The position numbers and the translations under genes are program-made. Source: Pyropia haitanensis (Eukaryota > Rhodophyta > Bangiophyceae > Bangiales > Bangiaceae). Taken from it: a stretch of 64,000 bases of DNA. Every line of letters begins with the position of its first letter. Positions within the stretch are counted from its first letter, which is position 1. The stretch is from assembly GCA_008729055.1 (NCBI GenBank), contig SDUX01000008.1, positions 2,852,001 through 2,916,000 on the forward strand. The letters are read 5' to 3'. Shown here in pieces: positions 44,192-54,760 of the stretch. The notes beneath the pieces were generated by a model, which worked only from the letters and a program-made list of their open reading frames with translations, did not search any database and was not told the DNA's origin.

Positions 44192-45284
44192 CTACGGCAG
44201 CCGCAGCTCCAGCGCCGCGACCGTCCCGCCCGCGTACCGCGTGTCGGCAACGACGCGGAACCCCGCCGCGACGGCCGCCGCCCCCACGTCCTGGTTCCAC
44301 ACGCACCCCTTGGACGCGGCCGCCACCGCGGCCGCCGTCGCGTCTTGATACGCGCCGACCGCCCCCCAGGCCGACCGCGAGCGCACGTGCTCGAGCAGCA
44401 GCACCACCCCGCCGGGCCGCAGCAGCCGCGCCGCCTCGGCCAGCGCGGCTGCCGGCGCCCCAAACGTGCACAGGCTGTACGTGTCGAGGATGGTGTCGAA
44501 CGCGGCGGCGGGGAAGGGCAGCCGCCGCGTCGCGTCGGCGGCGATGAGCGAGACGGGGATGGGGCTGGTGGCTGCCCGGCGGGCGGCCACCGCCAGCATC
44601 CCCGTCGACACGTCCACCCCGGTGATGGACGTGACAGGGGGGCGACGGCCGCCGCCGCCGATGCCGCCACCGCCACCACCGCCGTCACCGTCGTCGCCGC
44701 CGTCACCGGGCGCGGCGACACCCGTGGTGTCTGCGCCGGGCGACGACGGCGGCCCGTACAGGGGCAGGTTGAGGCCCGTCCCGACGGCCAGCTCCAGCAC
44801 GTCCCCGCGGGCGCGGGCGACCAGCGACCGGCGCGCGTCATCGAGGCCAAACGCGCGGGACAGCGCCGAGCGCCCGTCGAGCGCGTCGTACGTTGCGGCG
44901 TACGCGTCATACGCGGCGGCGGTGGGGGGGGAGGCGACAGCCGCGGACGCCTCGGCACCCGCTGCCGTCCCCGCTGTCGGCGGCGCTTCCGCCACGGCTG
45001 CGGGCGGGGTACCGCCGGCGGCGGCGGTGGCGGCGCCGCCCGCTGCCGCCACGCCCACGACGCCGCCAGCCGCCACGGCCGCCGCTCGCAGCACGCGGCG
45101 GCGCGTCCAGCCGCCGCCGGCCGTGGGGATGGCCGCAGCGGGGGGCGCGGTCGCCGCCGTGGCCGCAGCACCGTCCCCCCACGCCATTCCCCCGCCCTCT
45201 GCTCCGCCAACGCCACCGCCGCCACCGCCACGGCAGCCCGTCACGCCGCCGCCGCCGCCGCCTCGTGGTGGCTCCGCGGCAGGC

Positions 45285-45316
<32 letters not shown>

Positions 45317-45495
45317 AGCCGCAGCGTCAATGGCGGTGGCAGCTCGCGTGGTCCGCCGGGCCGCCAGCCGCGTCGGCGGGCGGGGGCGGCCACCACCGCC
45401 GATGCCGCCGCCGCCGCCGCCGCCACCGCCGCCGCTGTGGTGGCGGCGGCCGCAGCCCCGCCGGCTGGCCAGTGGGGGGGGCGGCGCAAACGCGG

Positions 45496-45529
<34 letters not shown>

Positions 45530-45544
45530 GGCCGACGGCGCCAT
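44192..45544 (-). CDS. Class I SAM-dependent methyltransferase (OMS1/UbiE-like), organelle-targeted
   Basis: This is a Rossmann-fold methyltransferase. The SAM-binding motif I reads VLELAVGTGLNLPLY, motif II ITGVDVSTGML, motif III/IV FDTILDTYSLCTF and motif V LLRPGGVVLLLEHV. A family-typical KGCVWNQDV segment follows, as in OMS1-like and METTL7-like proteins. The enzyme domain is preceded by YDAYAATYDALDG. The first 200 residues are Ala/Gly-rich and end in TRRRVLRAAAVAAGG followed by a hydrophobic Ala/Gly stretch, which resembles either a membrane anchor or a twin-arginine thylakoid signal after a transit peptide (inference). A Gly/Asp-rich loop (about 30 residues) is inserted between motifs I and II. 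The start ATG at 45544 follows an open but featureless frame. The substrate is unknown. The frame is intact, unlike its neighbour across the divergent promoter. Confidence 0.82.
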
Positions 45545-46302
45545 GGGAAGCAGCCGGACGGGGATGGCGGACAAGGAGGAGGGGACAGAGGGGGGGGGGG
45601 GGACGGGACGGCCCGCCGGTCGCCGCCGCGGCGGCAGGCCCAGCCGTCGCCGTGTGCCCGCGCAATGACGGCGACCGCCAGCGGCCGTGACTGGTGCAGG
45701 GACGAGTCGCGCCGCGCGCGACGAGGTGCGACGCGCCGGCGGGGATGAGCGAGCAAGAGGCGCAAGGTGATCGGGGCCGGGAAGGTGGGGGGCGGCGCGG
45801 GCGGGGTGGGGGAGAGGAGGGGGCCGGTGGAAGGACCCACCGCCGGTTGTGCGGCGGGATCGCGCCGAGATTATCGCTTGGCGCGCACGTGCCGCACGCT
45901 GGCGCGCCAGTGGGCGCCGAGCGGGGGGGGGTCCACCGTTTGGCCCACGCGCGGCGGGGCCCGGGCCGCACACGCCCATCGGCGGCCGCGGCCGCTGACG
46001 GTGCGCGCGGGCGGCCCGCGCCGCAGCAACCGTGGCTGCCGGCGGCGGCGCCGCCGCCCCCCGCGATCCACCCTGCCGGCGCGGTGGTGCGACGCCGGGC
46101 GCGGGCGGCGGCGGGCGGCGGCGCCCGCGGTGGACTGTCCCCCCCCCCCTCCCCCGCCCCCTCCACTCCCCCCCCGACCCCACCTCCCTCCTACCCCCGT
46201 CCGCTCTTCCCCTTGTCGCGGTCGAGACGGCCGTGACGTTGCATCGGCCGTGCCGCGCGGCGCCGCCATTGCCCGGTGGGGGGTGCCGCCGCCGGCCAGC
46301 CG

Positions 46303-46333
<31 letters not shown>

Positions 46334-46506
46334 CCGCTGCCGCCGCCGGGGTGTAGGCCCGTCTCGTCACGCTCCGTCGGGCCACTCCCTGTTGGGTCTC
46401 GCTTCCCCCCCGCCGGCCGCCGCCGCCGCCCTCCCCGGCGGGCGGGACTGCGTCGTCCAACGACGGCGGGGTGACGCGGGGCGCGCCGGCCTTGCCCTCG
46501 CCGGCC
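45545..46506. other. Divergent promoter region with G/C runs
   Basis: 960 bases lie between the methyltransferase (minus) and the mitochondrial carrier (plus). It is GC-rich with C tracts near 46137-46150 and G runs near 45590. No gene or clear promoter motif was seen. Confidence 0.45.
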
Positions 46507-48416
46507 ATGGCGGCGGCGTCGCCCTCCCCCCCCCCCCCTTCCCCCGGGCCGTCGCCGTCGAGCGGGCGGCCAAGACCGCCCGCCGCGCCCGCTGCGCCCG
46601 CCGCGCCCGCCGCGCGGCTGGTGGCCACCTCCGCGGCGGCCGACGGCGGTGTCGCTTCCCCGTCCGCTCCCCCCCCTCCCCCCTCATCGCCTCTGCCGCC
46701 GCCGTCGGCGTCGGCGTCGGCCCCCCCAGCGTCGACCAAGCCGTCCCCGCTAGCGATGCTGCTGGCGGGCGGCCTGGCGGGTGGCATCGCCGCGACGCTG
46801 ACGTGCCCCATCGAGGTGGTCAAGACGCAGCTGCAGTCGAGCCGCAACGTCGGGCCCGCCGCCGCGGCGGCCACGTCGGCGAGCAGGAGGGGGGGGGGGT
46901 GGGGGGGGGTGGGGGGGGAGGGGGGCTGGGTGGCGCCGCCGCCGCTGCCGCCGCCGCCGCGAGCGGCGGCGGCAGGGGAGGAGGGGGGGGTGCGGCGGGG
47001 GGTGCCCCGCCGCCGCCGCCGCCGCCGCCCGGGCGACAGCGCCCCATGGACGTGGTCCGCCGCATCGCGCACTCAGAGGGCCCCCGGGGCTTCTTCCGTG
47101 GCCTCCCCCCGACGCTGGTCGGCATCCTCCCCTCCCGCTCCGTGTACTTTTGGGCGTACGGGACGACCAAGGCGGCGCTCGGGCCCGTCTCGCCGTCGAC
47201 GGACCTGACCCACATGGGCGCCGCAGTCGTTGCCGGGATGACCGCGAATACCATCACCAACCCCGTGTGGCTGCTGAAGACGCGCATGCAGCTGCAGGCG
47301 GGCGCGCTGTCCGCGGCGGCGGAGGGCACAGCCGCGGGGGCGGTGGCGGGGGCGACGGCAGCGGCGGCGGCGGGGGGGGGGGCGGCGGGAGGGGGGGGGG
47401 CGTCGTTGCCGACGCCGCGGCCGCGGCGCGGCGACCGCCGCCCTCGGCGGCAGCGGTGGTGGCGGCCGCCCGCGCCGCGGGCGGCCCCCCCCCCGCCGTC
47501 GGTGGCCTGCGTGTTTATGCCGGGTACGGGGATGCCATCCGCACGGTGTACCGGGAGGAGGGCATCCGCGGCTTTTACCGCGGCCTCACGGCCAGCTACT
47601 GGGGGGTGACGGAGGGGGCCCTCCACTTTTTGTTGTACGAGCGGCTCAAGCGGGCGGCGGTGGCCCGCAATTACGCACGCGCGGAGCGGGAGGCGGAGGC
47701 GGTGGCCGCCGCTGGGGACGGCCGCGCCGAGGACGAGGAAGACGACGACGACGACGACGACGACCCGCTGACCAACCCGGCCTACGCTCCGTCCTCGATG
47801 CAGCTCGTCTCGTCGGCGGCGATAGCCAAGCTAGTGGCCAGCATGGTGACCTACCCGTACGTTCCGGCGGCCTCGGTGGGATCCGTGTGAGGGATGGGAA
47901 CTGCGTCGGTGCAAAGTGTGCTGAGCGACGCGGCTTGTGCGAGAGCACCTTTGGTGTGCGTGGGGGGAGCCGCAGGAACTCTTATGTCGTGCCGGTGGAG
48001 AGGGCCGAGCTGTCAACCCTCGGCAGCCCACTTTCTGGGACTGCCGCTTCGTTGGGAGCTATGTGACGTGTGTTACCCCCGTTCCCACACTAACGTGTCG
48101 TGTATTGCGCTTTCTGACCCGTCCCCGCCTTGACTGGCTCCCGTCGTCCTATCTGCTTGCGCCACCCCCCAGGCACGAGACGGTGCGCACGCGGATGCGG
48201 GAGCAGCCTCCAATACCCGGCGTGCGGTCCCGGTATCACGCCATGTTCCCCAGCCTGCGCCTTATCGCGATGGAGGAGGGGCGCCGCGGCCTGTACGCGG
48301 GAATGGGCACCCACCTGCTGCGGGTGGTGCCGAGCACTGCCATTATGTTCCTCACGTTTGAAACGGCCGTGCGGTGGCTAGAACGGCAGCAGCAGAAGCG
48401 GCAGCAGCAGCAGTAA
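46507..48416 (+). CDS. Mitochondrial pyrimidine-nucleotide carrier (SLC25A33/36, Rim2 type), two apparent frameshifts
   Basis: This is an inner-membrane carrier exchanging pyrimidine (deoxy)nucleotides. All three carrier repeats are present with subgroup-specific signatures: CPIEVVKTQLQSS, then NPVWLLKTRMQLQ (the Trp is diagnostic of the nucleotide/NAD/folate branch), then YPHETVRTRMRE. The following segments GFFRGLPPTLVGILPSRSVYF, GFYRGLTASYWGVTEG and GLYAGMGTHLLRVVPSTAIM match SLC25A33/36. The last repeat is split by a 316-base GT-AG intron (47857-48172), which rebuilds the PHE motif codon. Reading frame changes occur at G runs in two loops (about 46889-46925 and 47370-47400); both loops also carry Ala/Gly-rich insertions. 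A run of nine Asp codons (near 47740-47766) precedes the third repeat. The start is the ATG at 46507, leaving about 80 residues before the first membrane helix; the tail ends in Gln repeats. Confidence 0.87.
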
Positions 48417-48891
48417 AGCGGCGGTGAAAGGGACGATGGTGGTGAACGCAGGCGAGGTGGGGGGCGAGGGGAGTGGAAGTTGCAGCTCTCAACGCCTCGT
48501 ATCAATAACGCCAGTCTTCTGTGGCGAGACGCTGGGTACCTGCGATACATTCCCGTGTGCCCTCCGCCTTTCTGTATGTCCTTTCCGTTCTGTTGACGAG
48601 CCTCACCCCATGTGTGAAGCTGTTGGTATCTTTTTGGGGTGTCGACAACGCATCGAGTGCGAGACTGTCGCTCGAGTGCGCTACCACCGTTGCCACGCAC
48701 GACGTGGCCACCAAGAAAAAAAAACAGGTACGCGAGACGACATGAACTCCTGGCCGGCACGCGCTCCGCTGCCCGGTTTGCCCTCGCCCCTTGCACTCCC
48801 CGCACCTCGACCGCCTCATCGCCCGGCACCCACTCGTCGTCCCACCCTCTCCCATATAGTAAAGAACCTCAGACCGCGTGCAAACCACCCC
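48417..48891. other. Convergent intergenic region
   Basis: 475 bases lie between the carrier stop (plus) and the FKBP stop (minus). No gene was seen. An A-rich run at about 48714-48725 may relate to 3'-end formation. Confidence 0.45.
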
Positions 48892-49838
48892 CTAGATGGG
48901 CGATGGCGACACCCGTCGGAGGGTCAGGTCATATTCAATCACCGAATTGGGCGGCACGAGGCACTCGCCACCCGCCTCGCTGAGGCACACCCCACGGTCC
49001 CCATAGCCGAGCGCTGGCGGCACAATGACGACCCGCTGACCACCCTGGCGCATGGACAAGACAGCCTCCTCAAGGCCAGGAATGACCGTATTCTTCCCAA
49101 TCTGGATGGCCAGCGGCTTGCGGCCGGGGGAAGTCGACGAGTCGAAGACGCGGCCGTCCGACAGGTATCCAATGTAATCCACAATCACCAGATCCCCCTC
49201 CTATAAGAGCAACAGCAGCAGGCCAAAGCGGGTGCACGGGAGCCGTTCGCGCGCAGTGACGGCAGCAAGGCCAAGCCCACCAAAGAAGCGCAGTATGTCA
49301 GCAAGTCGACTCAGTCGAGGGGAGAACAATCGGGTTTCAGACCAAGAGCCCCCACTCAGCGCCACGGGGCCCACACACATCACTCAACCTGCTGTCGGTA
49401 TTCAACAGGGCGAACGGCGGCCCGATGCTGCCCTCCGCCGGACAGCGAAGGACGACACTCCCTTCAGTTCGCTCTCTCCCGCCACCCCCACCAACACCAC
49501 CCCTCAGAAAACCCGCACTCAGCGCGCGATAGCCATACCCCTGGGTACGGCCCCGACCCCTTCTTTATGTCCGTGTAGCGCAGGCCGCTGTCTGTCTTTT
49601 CAAAGACGGGCTTCTTGCCCGACGCAGCCGCGGCCGTCTCCGCCGTTAACGGCAGAGCGGCGGCCACAGCTGCAGCAGCAGCAGCAGCCAGCATGGCCCT
49701 CCGAGGCAGACCAGGCGCTGCCGCGGCGGTGTCAGCATCGGGGCGGCCGGCGGCGCACGAGGGGGCGGTGGCCAAACCAGCTGCGACACGAGGGCGGCGG
49801 GAGCCGAGCAGCCGCGCAGCAGCGGGGACAAAGGCCAT
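48892..49838 (-). CDS. FKBP-type peptidyl-prolyl isomerase, probable thylakoid-lumen form
   Basis: This catalyses cis-trans isomerisation of Xaa-Pro bonds. There are two exons (49838-49539 and 49200-48892) around a 338-base GT-AG intron; joined in phase 0 they give 202 residues. The FKBP domain occupies the C-terminal half: DSGLRYTDIKKGSG, then VDYIGYLSDGRVFDSS (active-site Tyr and Asp-Ser), AIQIGKNTVIPGLEEAV, MRQGGQRVVIVPPALGYG and an ending VIEYDLTLR. The first 70 residues look like a bipartite thylakoid signal: an Arg/Ala-rich transit part, then LPRRAML followed by a long Ala stretch and an A-x-A-like cleavage site near AAAASG. The twin arginine suggests the Tat route into the lumen (inference). 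The gene diverges from PGR5 with 749 bases between starts. The start ATG at 49838 is well placed. An insertion (GVCLSEAGGECL) lies in the 80s loop. Confidence 0.92.
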
Positions 49839-50587
49839 GGTGTGTCGACTCGGCTGGCGATACAATAGGGAGAGAAGTGTGAGCAGAGGCGCTGGGAGCA
49901 GCGGAGGAAGGAGAGACTAGAAGACTGGAATGGGGCCGACACGGATTGCCGCGTGCTTCCGCATCGAGACACGGTGGAGGCGGGAGGGCCGGAACTAACA
50001 TCTCAGCGCGACGAGATCGTTCTTTCATCATCTGCGGTGCCCAAACCTGAACGGTAACAAATACACAATGCGTGTCTGGAACACTGAACAGTATTTGATG
50101 CAATTGGTGACGCGTAATTCGGTTATAGGAAGTGTGTGGTGGACGAGCCGCCACCAATGACAGCCGTCCATCGCGTGGCTGCTCCGTCATTGGACTAATC
50201 TCCCTTCTGCGGGGGCGACGTTTCGGATGGCGGACACATCTCAGCCACAAACGGGAACCACATGCGGACCAGGCCACAGCTGCCGCACGTCAGGTTGTCA
50301 ACATGTCGTGACGCCCGCACGACAACCGCTGGCCGCATCTGCTGCATTCCTCCGAGCACTTGAGCTCCTCGGTGATATAGAACCGTCTGCCTCCGCGTGG
50401 TCGCCCTGGCCGACCGCCACCGTTCTCCAACCAGATCGCCCACTCCATCTAGCGCACTTCCACACTCGCACGCACGTTCCTCGCGGTGTCTCTTCCCACT
50501 TCCTTGCCGCTTTCTTGTTACTCCGTAGGCGCTGTTGTTGTCTGTGGCACGAAGCGCGTCCCGTCCAGCCCCACCCTTGCTCCCGCG
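49839..50587. promoter_or_regulatory. Shared divergent promoter region of FKBP and PGR5
   Basis: 749 bases separate the two plastid-protein start codons. Within it lies a pair of CCAAT boxes in inverted orientation: CCAATGAC at 50154-50161 and GTCATTGG at 50186-50193 (perfect 8-base arms, 24-base spacer), about midway between the genes. A bidirectional promoter is inferred from the layout. Confidence 0.5.
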
Positions 50588-51471
50588 ATGGCGTTTGTGA
50601 CTGCCGCTCCGCTGTCCCTGAACAGGCGGCCGGCGGGTCTGGCGCTCGGCGCCGCCTCCTCGCCCGCCTTGACCGGCGGCTACCCTGTGTGCCCTGTCCC
50701 GTCATCTGTGGCGGTTGCCCGGCCAGCAGCAGCGAAATGGAGCATGGCACGTGTAGCCAAGGTACGTAGACCCTGTTCTGTGTATCGCGTTGATCGCGAA
50801 GAGAGGCCGCCTGAGTTGCGGATAGGAGATCTTGCATGCTTGAGGCGTCCAGAGGGTCATGTTGCCCTTGTCACAGGGCCATGGCAGTGATGGTTTTGTT
50901 CGACGACGTTTGGTTCAGTATCTGACTGGTACGTTTTCTCGCTTGCTTTGTTTTCCATCCTACTGTGTGACTCCCTTTTCTTGGGTGTGGTGGCTTTTTA
51001 CTGTTACTTGTTTGCTTCCACAGTTTGGTCCGTTCACCCCGCTCCTCCAGCTCACCAGGCTGATCATTGGTGACAAGCCACTGAACAAGCTCCGCGGCAA
51101 GGGCATTGCTCTGCACTCGCAGGTATGTTTGTCCCGTGTCTCTCCATTTGTCCTGTGGCTGTACAGCCGTGTTGAGAGCAGTTTTGTCACTGCTAGTTGC
51201 GTCATTTTTGCATCCTTCTGTGGGCCCGTGCCGCGTGGATCGTGCGGGTTGCCAATGTCCTTATATCTGACCACTCCTCTCCCTCCTCATGTGCATGTCC
51301 TGCTTGATTATGCTCGTGCCCTGGACGCAACGACATTGTATGCCTTTGTGTGCTCCTCACTCGCAGGCCATCACGGCATTTTGCGACTTTTCCGGCACCG
51401 GCCCCAAGATGCGCCAGAGCCTCATCCGTGTTGCCAAGGAGAACGGCAGCAAGCTGGGCTTCCTGTCTTAA
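50588..51471 (+). CDS. PGR5: PGR5, thylakoid proton gradient regulation protein
   Basis: PGR5 is needed for antimycin-sensitive cyclic electron flow around photosystem I and for photoprotective acidification of the thylakoid lumen. There are three exons (50588-50761, 51024-51122, 51367-51471) and two GT-AG introns of 262 and 244 bases, all junctions in phase 0, giving 125 residues, close to the plant length. The first 55 residues form a Ser/Ala/Arg-rich plastid transit peptide. The mature part contains LTRLIIGDKPLNKLRGKGIA, LHSQAITAFCDFSGTGPK and the end MRQSLIRVAKENGSKLGFLS, which follow plant and cyanobacterial PGR5 almost residue for residue. The Cys in FCDF is in the expected place. The introns are clearly richer in T than the exons. 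Each exon alone is too short to stand out, so the gene is easy to miss. Confidence 0.95.
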
Positions 51472-52242
51472 GACGATCCCTGCGGTGTGCCAGTCAATTC
51501 TCTCGTGATGTGTGGCTACACTCAACCCCGGCCACATGTCATGTTCCTCGTACCCTGTCCCCTACGTGTTCATACTTCCCGCCGTCTGAGGGGGTAGTGG
51601 GGTGATCGTCCGAGTGTGAAGGCGAGCTCTGGTGATTCACCTTTTCTTTTTGTTCGTAATCGCTGTAATATTTTTCCATACGGACTCCTTCCTTACTGTC
51701 CCCTCACCGTCCCCCCCTGCCACAACCGCCGAGGTCGCCAGTGCCTTGTCGTACCGGCTTGTCCGACCCGGTGGCCAACAGCGCCCCGGCAGTGGCGTTC
51801 AATGTACAGACGTGCGCATGTGTTTCTGCTTCCCGTTTTGTCCTATTTGCCTTGACTAGTGAGACAAGCATGGTCGTGCGGTGGTGATGGCGGCAGCTGC
51901 GGCACGGCTTTGACGTCAGCCGCCACTGATGTGAGGCGGGTGGTCCAAATTACCGTTGCGCCAACACGGCCCGTACCTCCTCTCGACACGGTGGCGCGCA
52001 ACTCAGCAGACCAGACGAGGTTCGAGGCCTTGGCCGCCTCACCATTTCGCGGTGCGCAAGAACGCATATGCCGCAGGGGCACTGCAGACCGCTTGGCTGC
52101 GGGGATGGACCGGCGGGCTCACGCCCGGAGGGCGGACATGTTACGCACATACTGGTGCCTCACCGAATAAGGTTTAATTAGGAGTGACAAGTTCCACTCG
52201 AAACAACGCGCGTGCGACAGGCTGGCACTGGCTCGCAATCGC
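51472..52242. other. Convergent intergenic region
   Basis: 770 bases of moderate GC lie between the ends of PGR5 (plus) and the CHRD gene (minus). Only short frames were seen; no gene recognised. Confidence 0.5.
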
Positions 52243-53478
52243 TTAGACCACCGACGCCAGCTGCCCGCGCAGCTCCCCGGCGCGGAAGGCCTGCGAGTGG
52301 ATATCGCAGTACGCCATGCCCGTCCGCAGCGCCTCGACAAGCGTCGAGTTCAGGCGGAAGATGTTCTTGTTCAGCATAAAGTCGCCGGCGGTGTTGCCCT
52401 CGGACTTGTCCGCGACCAGCTCCAGGAAGCGGGGACCAGCGCCGTCGGCGGGGCCGCGGTGGAGATGGGTGCCCATCGCCAGGTCCACGGCCACCTCACC
52501 CGACAGCATGGCAAACGAGCCCGTCACGGCAATGGTGTCGGGGTTGAAGTACTCGACCGTCAGGCCGCCAGTGGCGTCCGAGCCCACCGCGGGCGGGTTG
52601 ACCGACGCCGGCGACAGGAGGGTGGTGTAGGCCGACGACGACGCGGCCGACAGGACCTGGCCGCGGAGCTCACCGGTGGGCAGCAGTTCCGAGTGCACGT
52701 CCATGTACACGCCACGGTTCTTCATCATCATGAGGAACTCGGCGGTAGGCATGTACGTGTTCTTGTCAGCCGTGTAGAAGGCGGTCGTGTTGTTATCCGA
52801 GAGCGTCGGCTGCAGCTCGAAAATCCGCTGCCCGTTGGTGCCCGTGAGGCCAATGTGGAAGTGGTTGCCATTGGCCAGGTTGAGCGCCAGCGGCGACGAC
52901 AGCCCCTGCCACGAGCCCGTGACGACCATCGCGCCAGACGTCATCAGCTCCACACTGACGCCGCCAAATGCGGAGCTCATCGTCGGCGGGTTGGTAAACG
53001 CCGACGACAGGGAAGCGAACAGGACCTTGGTGCCCTTGACGGCCGGCACCAGCTGCGCGCGCAGCTCCGTGCCGACGAGCAGGTAGAGCTGGCGCGTCTC
53101 GAGCAGCTCCACCTGGCTCGGGCTCAGCAGCAGCCGCGCCTTCCCTTCGCCCGCCGTGAAGCCGGCGCTGAACTTGGTCTCAAACGTCAGGCCAAACAGC
53201 AGCGGGCCCGTCCGGCCCGCCCAGCCGGCGTGGACGCCCACCGACGAGACGCGCGCGGCGGTGCCGCGGAAGTGGTAGCTGAGCGACAGCACCCGGGTGG
53301 AGCTGTCAAACTGCCCCGTGACGACGCCAGTGCCCATGGCGGCGACGGGCGGCACCATCTGGTGGCCCGACATGTAGCCAATGTAGTGGCCTGCGTGGGC
53401 GGCGGCGGCCGTCGTGGCCGCCGACGCGGCCACAGCCAGCGCCGCGACGGCCGCGGCGGCCAGCTTGGTGAACGCCAT
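52243..53478 (-). CDS. Secreted protein with three CHRD modules
   Basis: CHRD domains were defined in chordin, where they occur in extracellular proteins; in bacteria and algae their role is mostly unknown. The product has 411 residues, with no intron or frame problem. Residues 1-27 are a clear signal peptide (MAFTKLAAAAVAALAVAAS, then an Ala-rich cleavage region). Three modules of about 120 residues follow. Each starts with a strand like VTGQFDSSTRVLSLSYHF or VVTGSWQGLSSPLALNL. The second and third contain a His-rich HFHIGLTG or HLHRGPADG segment, and they end in YMDVHSELLPTGELRGQ and YCDIHSQAFRAGELRGQ. The first module is shorter and lacks the GELRGQ ending, having TELRAQL instead. The start at 53478 gives the signal peptide directly. 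An extracellular or cell-wall location is likely. Confidence 0.85.
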   Translation of the reverse strand: MAFTKLAAAAVAALAVAASAATTAAAAHAGHYIGYMSGHQMVPPVAAMGTGVVTGQFDSSTRVLSLSYHFRGTAARVSSVGVHAGWAGRTGPLLFGLTFETKFSAGFTAGEGKARLLLSPSQVELLETRQLYLLVGTELRAQLVPAVKGTKVLFASLSSAFTNPPTMSSAFGGVSVELMTSGAMVVTGSWQGLSSPLALNLANGNHFHIGLTGTNGQRIFELQPTLSDNNTTAFYTADKNTYMPTAEFLMMMKNRGVYMDVHSELLPTGELRGQVLSAASSSAYTTLLSPASVNPPAVGSDATGGLTVEYFNPDTIAVTGSFAMLSGEVAVDLAMGTHLHRGPADGAGPRFLELVADKSEGNTAGDFMLNKNIFRLNSTLVEALRTGMAYCDIHSQAFRAGELRGQLASVV

Positions 53479-54760
53479 GATGCGCGGGGGGAGGGGGGGG
53501 ATGGGCAGAGTAGGGGTTGGGCGGAGAAGAGTCACGGCTGGGTTACTGACCACGACGGCCACGACGGATTTTGCCACGGTGAGGAGCTGGGAGAGCTGCG
53601 CTTTGATGGCTGCTGCGCATGCAACACAAGCAGTCTGGGACTGGCATCAGCACCCCGGTTTAATATCTACGCTGCCCGCGGCAGACAGTCCACTGCGAAT
53701 GCCGGTGGCGGTGGCGAGAGCAGCCGACGGTCCTCGGATGCGCTGGATCCAACCGCCGGCACGGGATCTTCGGCGGCCCCACGAGCAGCAGAGGCCGTGG
53801 CTGGGTGCCTGCGCATCCCAAGCAGCTGGCACCACGCTCTGCGGAGCGTGAGGCGGTGCCACCGCCGTCCCAACTGACGGTTTTGCAGGTGGCGGGGGCA
53901 TGCGCGCCGCGCCGCGTCGCCACACCGCGCCGCCACCGCGGCCAAGAGACCTGCCCACTCATCGGCGCAGCCGCGGTGCGAGGACCGCCTCCGGCCGCCG
54001 CGGTGGCCAGTCGGGCAAGAGGCCCCCTCATCGGGCCGAAGCGTAGACGATGCGCGTCACCCGCGCGCCACGGCGGCGTTGAGCCTTTTCTTTGCATGCA
54101 TGGCCGCCCCGATGGAGTGGGGGGGGAAGGGGGAGCAGAGCTCTGCATCTGTAGAGGGAGGTACCGCCCCCGCTCACCGTGGTGATTGGCCACAACCTGC
54201 CAGGGGCGGGGGTAGGTGCCACATCTATGGAAAGAGCGGCGGCGGCGGTGGCGGCGTGCCGGGACGACCCGCGGAGCTCGCCATGGTGCCGGATGCGGTC
54301 ACCGCGTCCACGTGGGAGGCGGAGCGGGTCGGCCGCCACCAAGAGTGCGGCGTCCACCCCACCACTCCCCCACCCCCCCCCTTCCATACTCCCTCCCGCT
54401 TGTGGTGCGGGGCCACAGCGGATCGGCGGCGCCAGAGCTGGTGTCGTCGTGCAGGTGGTGCCGGTTGTACTGCAGCCCCCGCCACCAATGGAGGGACTTG
54501 CCCTGCCGTCTGGCAGTTCTGTCGGACGGCGTGGGTACTCGAAAAGGGGTTACCCGTAAGCTCCCCAGCAACACAGGAGCGGCGGCAGTTGCAGGGGATT
54601 GGCCCCGTCATTTCTACAAGCAGAAGCTGCTCTCGCGAGATGGAGGCAGTGCGAGGAGAGCAGACCGGAAACCCAGAGCACGCATGTCCTCACTCAATAT
54701 ATAGCACGAGAAAAAAAGTTGAAGGCACCGCCACAGCCCGCCTCCACCCCACGCCCAGTA
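53479..54760. other. Upstream region of the CHRD gene
   Basis: 1.3 kb lies between the CHRD start and the RRM gene stop (both minus). It contains an inverted CCAAT box in GTGATTGGCCAC (54183-54194) and a TATATA word (about 54700) that lies just past the RRM stop and is more likely part of its 3' end. No gene was recognised. Confidence 0.45.

Noticed and set aside
52297..53877. 526-codon plus-strand frame opposite the CHRD gene
   Set aside because: Arg/Gln/His-rich shadow of the conserved minus-strand protein.
54699..54706. TATATA word as a promoter TATA box
   Set aside because: It lies just beyond the RRM gene stop and 1.2 kb from the CHRD start, so a 3'-end role is more likely.
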